From CAIWHR01 sp963773195 (lineage in GTDB: Bacteria > Pseudomonadota > Gammaproteobacteria > Burkholderiales > Casimicrobiaceae), in contig CAVZAE010000012.1 in NCBI GenBank assembly GCA_963773195.1, forward strand, positions 186,001-250,000: DNA of 64,000 nt, given 5' to 3'. Below the pieces are notes generated by a model, which saw nothing but the letters and a program-made list of their open reading frames with translations, did not search any database and was not told the DNA's origin. Both the position numbers and the translations under genes were made by a program. Positions 60,672 to 64,000 of this stretch are shown here, one piece after another (the stretch's first letter is position 1; the number at the start of each line of letters is the position of its first letter).

Positions 60672-61568
60672 ATGCACCGGCTGTCACGCAACGTCGCGCG
60701 GGTCGTCCGACACCCGGGTCACTTTGCATGGCGCGTGCTCAAGAGCTTTCGCGCCAACCAGGGCTTCCTGCTCGCGAGCGCCGTGGCGTTCAACACGTTG
60801 CTGTCGATCCTGCCGCTCATCATCCTGCTGCTGATTGCGCTTACCCGCTTTATCGACGAAGCGCTGTTGCTGTCGACGCTCGAGCGGCTGCTCGCATTCC
60901 TGGTCCCGGGTCAGGCGACGGCGATCGTCGAAGAGATGTCGCTGTTCCTCGCGCACCGCGACGTCGTGGGCTGGGTGCTGGCCGTCACGCTGCTGTTCTT
61001 CAGCTCGCTCGCCTTCACCGTGCTCGAGAACGCGATGTCGGTCATCTTCCACCACCGGGTGAAGGTCCGGCGGCGGCCGTTTGTCGTGTCGCTCCTGATT
61101 CCGTTGTTCTACATCCTGTTTCTCGCGCTCGGCATCCTGCTCGTGTCGCTCATGTCCGGTGCGCTGCAGGCGATGGGACACGAGAATATCGAGCTCTTCG
61201 GCCATGTGCGCTCGCTGGGCGGCGTCTCCGCGTTCCTTCTCTACGTCCTGGGTGTGGCAGGCGAGATCCTGCTCCTGACGTCGATCTACCTCGTGATGCC
61301 AGTAGGTCGGCTGTCGTTGAAGCACGCGCTGATCGGCGGCGTCACGGCCGGGTTGCTGTGGGAGCTCACGCGCCACGTGCTCATCTGGTACTTCTCCACG
61401 CTCTCGCAGGTCAAGGTCGTCTACGGCTCGCTGACCACAGCGATCGTGGTCCTGCTCACGCTGGAGATCGCCTCGCTCGTGCTGCTGTTGGGCGCGCAGG
61501 TGATCGCCGAATACGAGCGCCTTTCGCACGAGGAGCGCGAGCGAGCATCGTCGCCCCTGCACACCTAA
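60672..61568 (+). CDS. YihY/virulence factor BrkB family inner-membrane protein
   Basis: A 298-residue membrane protein with six hydrophobic segments. The family start FRANQGFLLASAVAFNTLLSILPLIILLLIALTRFID (about 27-63) is present, as are FFSSLAFTVLENAMSVIFHHR (about 115-135) and GGVTAGLLWELTRHVLIWYF (about 218-237). Members are annotated as RNase BN by old error; real function is unknown. It starts 6 bp after the flavoprotein gene, and its stop overlaps the convergent VOC gene by 4 bp. Confidence 0.92.
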   Translation: MHRLSRNVARVVRHPGHFAWRVLKSFRANQGFLLASAVAFNTLLSILPLIILLLIALTRFIDEALLLSTLERLLAFLVPGQATAIVEEMSLFLAHRDVVGWVLAVTLLFFSSLAFTVLENAMSVIFHHRVKVRRRPFVVSLLIPLFYILFLALGILLVSLMSGALQAMGHENIELFGHVRSLGGVSAFLLYVLGVAGEILLLTSIYLVMPVGRLSLKHALIGGVTAGLLWELTRHVLIWYFSTLSQVKVVYGSLTTAIVVLLTLEIASLVLLLGAQVIAEYERLSHEERERASSPLHT

Positions 61569-61999
61569 GGTAACGGTCGATCCGGCACCCACACGTAGCC
61601 GTCAGGGTCCCCGATGTAGGCTTCCCGCAGGCCGTGTGGCTTGTCGGCAGGATCGGCGACGACGATGTAGCCTCGTGCGCGCGCCGCGGCAACGGCCGCA
61701 TCGGGATCGCAGCCATGCAGTCGGAGCTCGATGCCGGTACCGCGCGCCGTCACTTCGCTCACCTCGTGGTGCAGCGGATGGCCCTCGTAGGTGTGATCGG
61801 CGTGCAGCATCCATTCGCTGCCGTAGCCGCGAACGACGGCGAAATCGGGATCTGCATAGACCACCGTCGCCCGGAGCACGTCGCGCTGGAACGCGAGCGA
61901 CGCCGCCATGTCGCCCACGAGCAGGTTGACGGTGAGCCCGCGCAGCGAGCGCCCGTAGTCGGGAGCCGGCATCCACGGATCTCCGGTGCGGCGCTTCAT
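61565..61999 (-). CDS. VOC superfamily (glyoxalase/bleomycin-resistance fold) protein
   Basis: A 144-residue protein with a single VOC module: TVNLLVGDMAASLAFQRDVLRATVVYADPDFAVVRGYGSEWML (about 23-65), HPLHHEV, GIELRLHGCDPDAAVAAARARGYIV, and DPDGYVWVPDRPLP at the end. Metal-type residues (His, Glu) are scarce, so catalytic activity is uncertain; some relatives only bind ligands. ATG 61999 gives a normal-length protein; longer upstream frames are not protein-like. It diverges from the IclR gene by 111 bp, so that regulator may control it. Confidence 0.85.
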   Translation of the reverse strand: MKRRTGDPWMPAPDYGRSLRGLTVNLLVGDMAASLAFQRDVLRATVVYADPDFAVVRGYGSEWMLHADHTYEGHPLHHEVSEVTARGTGIELRLHGCDPDAAVAAARARGYIVVADPADKPHGLREAYIGDPDGYVWVPDRPLP

Positions 62000-62110
62000 G
62001 ACTCGCTGGGAGTGACGCGGGACCCGCAATCTACGCGGCGCGGCGCCTCGGGTCAACGCGTCGGACGCCCTGTGGTAGTGTGACAGACGCTTCGCGTACC
62101 CATTGCTGCG

Positions 62111-62944
62111 ATGCCTCACCGCTTCTCTCCTCCGCCGCGCCGCGGCCGCACGCCGTCGAAGCCCGGCGGGACGACGGCGCAAGTTCAGAGCCTCACGCGC
62201 GGCCTCTCGATCCTCGAGGCGCTCGCGCGTGCGGAGGGCGGCCTCACGCTCACCGACGTCTCGCAACGCGTCGAGCTGCCGCCGTCGACGACGCACCGGC
62301 TGCTCGCGACGCTCGACCGGATGGGCTACGTCTACCAGGCTGGCGAGCTCGGCCGCTGGTACGTCGGCTTGCAAGCGTTCGCCGTCGGCTCGACGTTCCT
62401 CGCGAGCCGCGATTTCGTCGCGCAAAGCCACCCGCACATGCGCCGGCTCATGGAGCAATCCGGCGAGACCGCAAATCTAGCGATCCTGGATGGCACCGAA
62501 GCCGTCTTCATCGACCAGGTGCAGTGCCGCGAGATGATGCGCACGATCGTGAAGCTCGGAAGCCGCGTCCCATTGCACGCGTCAGGCGTCGGCAAGGCGT
62601 TGTTCGCCGCGCTGCCCGACGAGCAGGTCGACGCGATCCTCAAGGTCAAGGGGCTGCCGCGAATCACCGAGCACACGATCACGTCACCGGAGACGATGTG
62701 GGCCGCGCTTCGCGTGATCCGTCAGCGTGGCTGGTCGTTCGACGACGAAGAGCATGCTGTCGGCACCCGCTGCGTGGCGGCATCGGTCTTCGACGAGCAT
62801 GCCGAGCCGCTCGGCGCGATCTCGCTCGCCGGACCGTCGACCCGGCTTCCGGACGAGCGAATCCGCCAGCTCGGCCCCGTCGTTGCGCACGCGGCAGAGG
62901 AGTTGACCAAGCGGCTGGGCGGCCACTGGCCGCATCCGCGCTGA
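62111..62944 (+). CDS. IclR-family transcriptional regulator
   Basis: A 277-residue regulator. The winged helix spans about 25-90: VQSLTRGLSILEALARAEGGLTLTDVSQRVELPPSTTHRLLATLDRMGYVYQ. The ligand domain follows, with ETANLAILDGTEAVFIDQVQ (about 118), the signature LHASGVGKALFAALPDEQVD (about 156-175) and GTRCVAASVFDEHAEPLGAISLAGPSTRL (about 219-247). IclR proteins usually bind aromatic or central metabolites and regulate an adjacent catabolic gene. The divergent VOC gene is the nearest candidate target. Confidence 0.93.
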   Translation: MPHRFSPPPRRGRTPSKPGGTTAQVQSLTRGLSILEALARAEGGLTLTDVSQRVELPPSTTHRLLATLDRMGYVYQAGELGRWYVGLQAFAVGSTFLASRDFVAQSHPHMRRLMEQSGETANLAILDGTEAVFIDQVQCREMMRTIVKLGSRVPLHASGVGKALFAALPDEQVDAILKVKGLPRITEHTITSPETMWAALRVIRQRGWSFDDEEHAVGTRCVAASVFDEHAEPLGAISLAGPSTRLPDERIRQLGPVVAHAAEELTKRLGGHWPHPR

Positions 62945-63075
62945 ACATCGGTCCAGCTCGGCGCAATGCGCCAATGGTCGATGCTTGACCGCTTACGGCC
63001 AGTTCCGGTCGGTCACCGCTGTCCGGCAAATCGCTTCATAGCAGACGCTCGACCCACGCGATCTCTGGTACGTTA

Positions 63076-63693
63076 CTAGTGGCGTCCGAGCCCAGAAATG
63101 TAGTCGACCAGCACGTCGATGTCCTTGTCCGTGAGGCCCTGCGCGGCGGATGTCATGTTGCCATCAAGATCGGCTCGGGTCTGGGCCTTGAAGCCGCGCA
63201 GTTGCGTTTTCAGGTATTCGTATTGCTGCCCGGCCAGCCGCGGGATGTGCTGCAGGCCCAGCAGGGCCGGGCCATGACATTGCACGCAGTTAAATTGCTG
63301 CGCGAGCTTCGGCGCGGCCGCGGCGTTGGCCGGGTCCGTCTTGTGGGTCGTCGGCTCCGGCTTCTGCGCGGAGAAATACGCCGCGAGATCGTTCATGTCG
63401 GCATTGGTGAGGTTCACCGCCATCGGCGTCATCTGCGGGTCCTTGCGGTTGCCCTCGCGAAACTGGAACAGCTCGGTGGAGATGAACTGTGCCGGCTGCC
63501 CGGCGAGAGACGGTATGACAGGATTGGTCGAATTGCCCGCCGGCCCGTGGCACGCGACGCAGACCTGCGCTTTCTGCCGGCCTTGCTCGATGTCGGCGCC
63601 AGCCGCCCCTTCGATCCAGAAAACGAGCGGCAGCGCAGCGGCCAACGCTGTTGCTGCTGCCGCCACACCCCTTCCGGGACTATTCCATTTCAC
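63076..63693 (-). CDS. Dihaem cytochrome c4-type periplasmic protein
   Basis: A 205-residue exported cytochrome. The signal segment AAAATALAAALPLVFWIEGAAG ends near residue 32. Two haem sites are present: CVACHGPAGNS (Cys45-His49) and CVQCHGPALLG (about 137-141), with candidate axial methionines in DPQMTPMAVNL and DLDGNMTSAAQG. The two halves repeat the same pattern (IPSLAGQPAQF and IPRLAGQQYEYL), as in cytochrome c4. Its start overlaps the end of the sorbosone-type dehydrogenase gene (ATGA, 63690-63693), so it is the probable electron acceptor of that enzyme or a shuttle to an oxidase. Confidence 0.92.
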   Translation of the reverse strand: MKWNSPGRGVAAAATALAAALPLVFWIEGAAGADIEQGRQKAQVCVACHGPAGNSTNPVIPSLAGQPAQFISTELFQFREGNRKDPQMTPMAVNLTNADMNDLAAYFSAQKPEPTTHKTDPANAAAAPKLAQQFNCVQCHGPALLGLQHIPRLAGQQYEYLKTQLRGFKAQTRADLDGNMTSAAQGLTDKDIDVLVDYISGLGRH

Positions 63694-64000
63694 TTCTTGT
63701 AGCTGACGCGGTAAACGATGCCGTTGTAGTCATCCGAGACGAGCATCGATCCGTCCTTCATCACCAGCACATCCACCGGCCGGCCCCACATCGGCGGATC
63801 GGCCTTGTCGTCGACGAGAAAGCCCGTGAGGAACGGTTCGGCCTTGACTACGTTGCCCTTGTCGTCCAGCACGACGCGATAGACATCGTAGCCCTGCTTG
63901 ACGGCACGGTTCCAGGATCCGTGGCGGGCGATGAAAATGTTGTTCTTGTATTCGGCCGGGAACATCTTTCCGGTATAGAAGCGCATGCCCAGCGGAGCGA
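63690..64000 (-). CDS. PQQ-dependent sorbosone/sugar dehydrogenase-like protein, C-terminal fragment
   Basis: The gene enters from the right edge; about 103 C-terminal residues are visible, from APLGMRFYTGKMFPAEYKNN onward. IFIARHGSWNRAVKQGYDVYRV, PFLTGFL, MWGRPVDVLVMKDGSMLVSDDYNG and IVYRVSYKK are the closing blades of the soluble glucose/L-sorbosone dehydrogenase beta-propeller family. Such enzymes are periplasmic and use PQQ. It overlaps the downstream cytochrome c4 gene by four bases, consistent with direct electron transfer. The active-site portion lies outside the window. Confidence 0.88.
   Translation of the reverse strand, partial: APLGMRFYTGKMFPAEYKNNIFIARHGSWNRAVKQGYDVYRVVLDDKGNVVKAEPFLTGFLVDDKADPPMWGRPVDVLVMKDGSMLVSDDYNGIVYRVSYKK

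Overview
The window is GC-rich chromosomal DNA with tightly packed genes and many ATGA start/stop overlaps. Gene content (a PhnW/PhnY/PhnA phosphonate cluster with a PhnR-type GntR regulator, a Spu/Puu-type polyamine cluster, many ABC uptake systems, a PQQ-type dehydrogenase with cytochrome c4) fits a metabolically versatile betaproteobacterium of Burkholderiales type. That placement is inferred from content, not from a marker gene. No rRNA, CRISPR array or intact transposase was seen.

Layout. (1) 1-2785: end of a dipeptide/oligopeptide ABC operon (ATPase tail, binding protein, terminator), then rlmB convergent to it. (2) 2938-13031: a tRNA-Thr(CGU) gene whose 3' half is duplicated 10,001 bp downstream. 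Between the copies lies an integrative element with paired GTAAGTGC repeats just inside each end, a tyrosine integrase broken by a one-base frameshift, an excisionase-like HTH protein, three integrase-associated unknowns, a chimeric broken gene, and cargo of uncharacterised envelope proteins (DUF2254, DUF4105, a DUF900-type lipoprotein hydrolase, DUF4239). (3) 13032-19334: accessory DNA outside the att repeats, of visibly lower GC in its kinase part, with a small unknown, a lipoprotein, a YncE-like beta-propeller protein, a 1217-residue double hybrid histidine kinase and a deletion scar. (4) 19335-24403: a DUF1254/DUF1214 exported protein and a 1194-residue flavo-iron-sulfur oxidoreductase joining a GltD/NfnB-like half to a PyrK/NfnA-like half. 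(5) 24618-31230: a Liv-type ABC system (binding protein, fused LivH-LivM, LivG, no LivF) with a REP-like palindrome cluster inside it, then metC-like, gluconokinase and EamA genes on the other strand.

(6) 31339-43348: a polyamine module: gamma-glutamylpolyamine synthetase, iron-dependent alcohol dehydrogenase, PuuD-like hydrolase, aldehyde dehydrogenase, class III aminotransferase and a complete Pot/Spu ABC importer. A GNAT acetyltransferase and a secreted Met-rich protein interrupt it; no PuuB-type oxidase is present. (7) 43341-45290: folD and a DUF4743-type Nudix hydrolase. (8) 45299-57356: a 2-aminoethylphosphonate regulon. phnW, a fused permease, phnT and phnS run leftward; a GntR regulator, phnA, phnY, a PbfA-like lyase and a Na+/phosphate cotransporter run rightward. 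The two arms flank a perfect palindrome that is a likely operator. The enzymes predict AEP to phosphonoacetaldehyde to phosphonoacetate to acetate plus phosphate. (9) 57373-64000: an EamA exporter, a dimethylglycine/sarcosine dehydrogenase-like protein, a YihY membrane protein, a VOC protein divergent from an IclR regulator, and a cytochrome c4 with the end of a sorbosone-type dehydrogenase.

All calls are by eye from the sequence; no database search was run.
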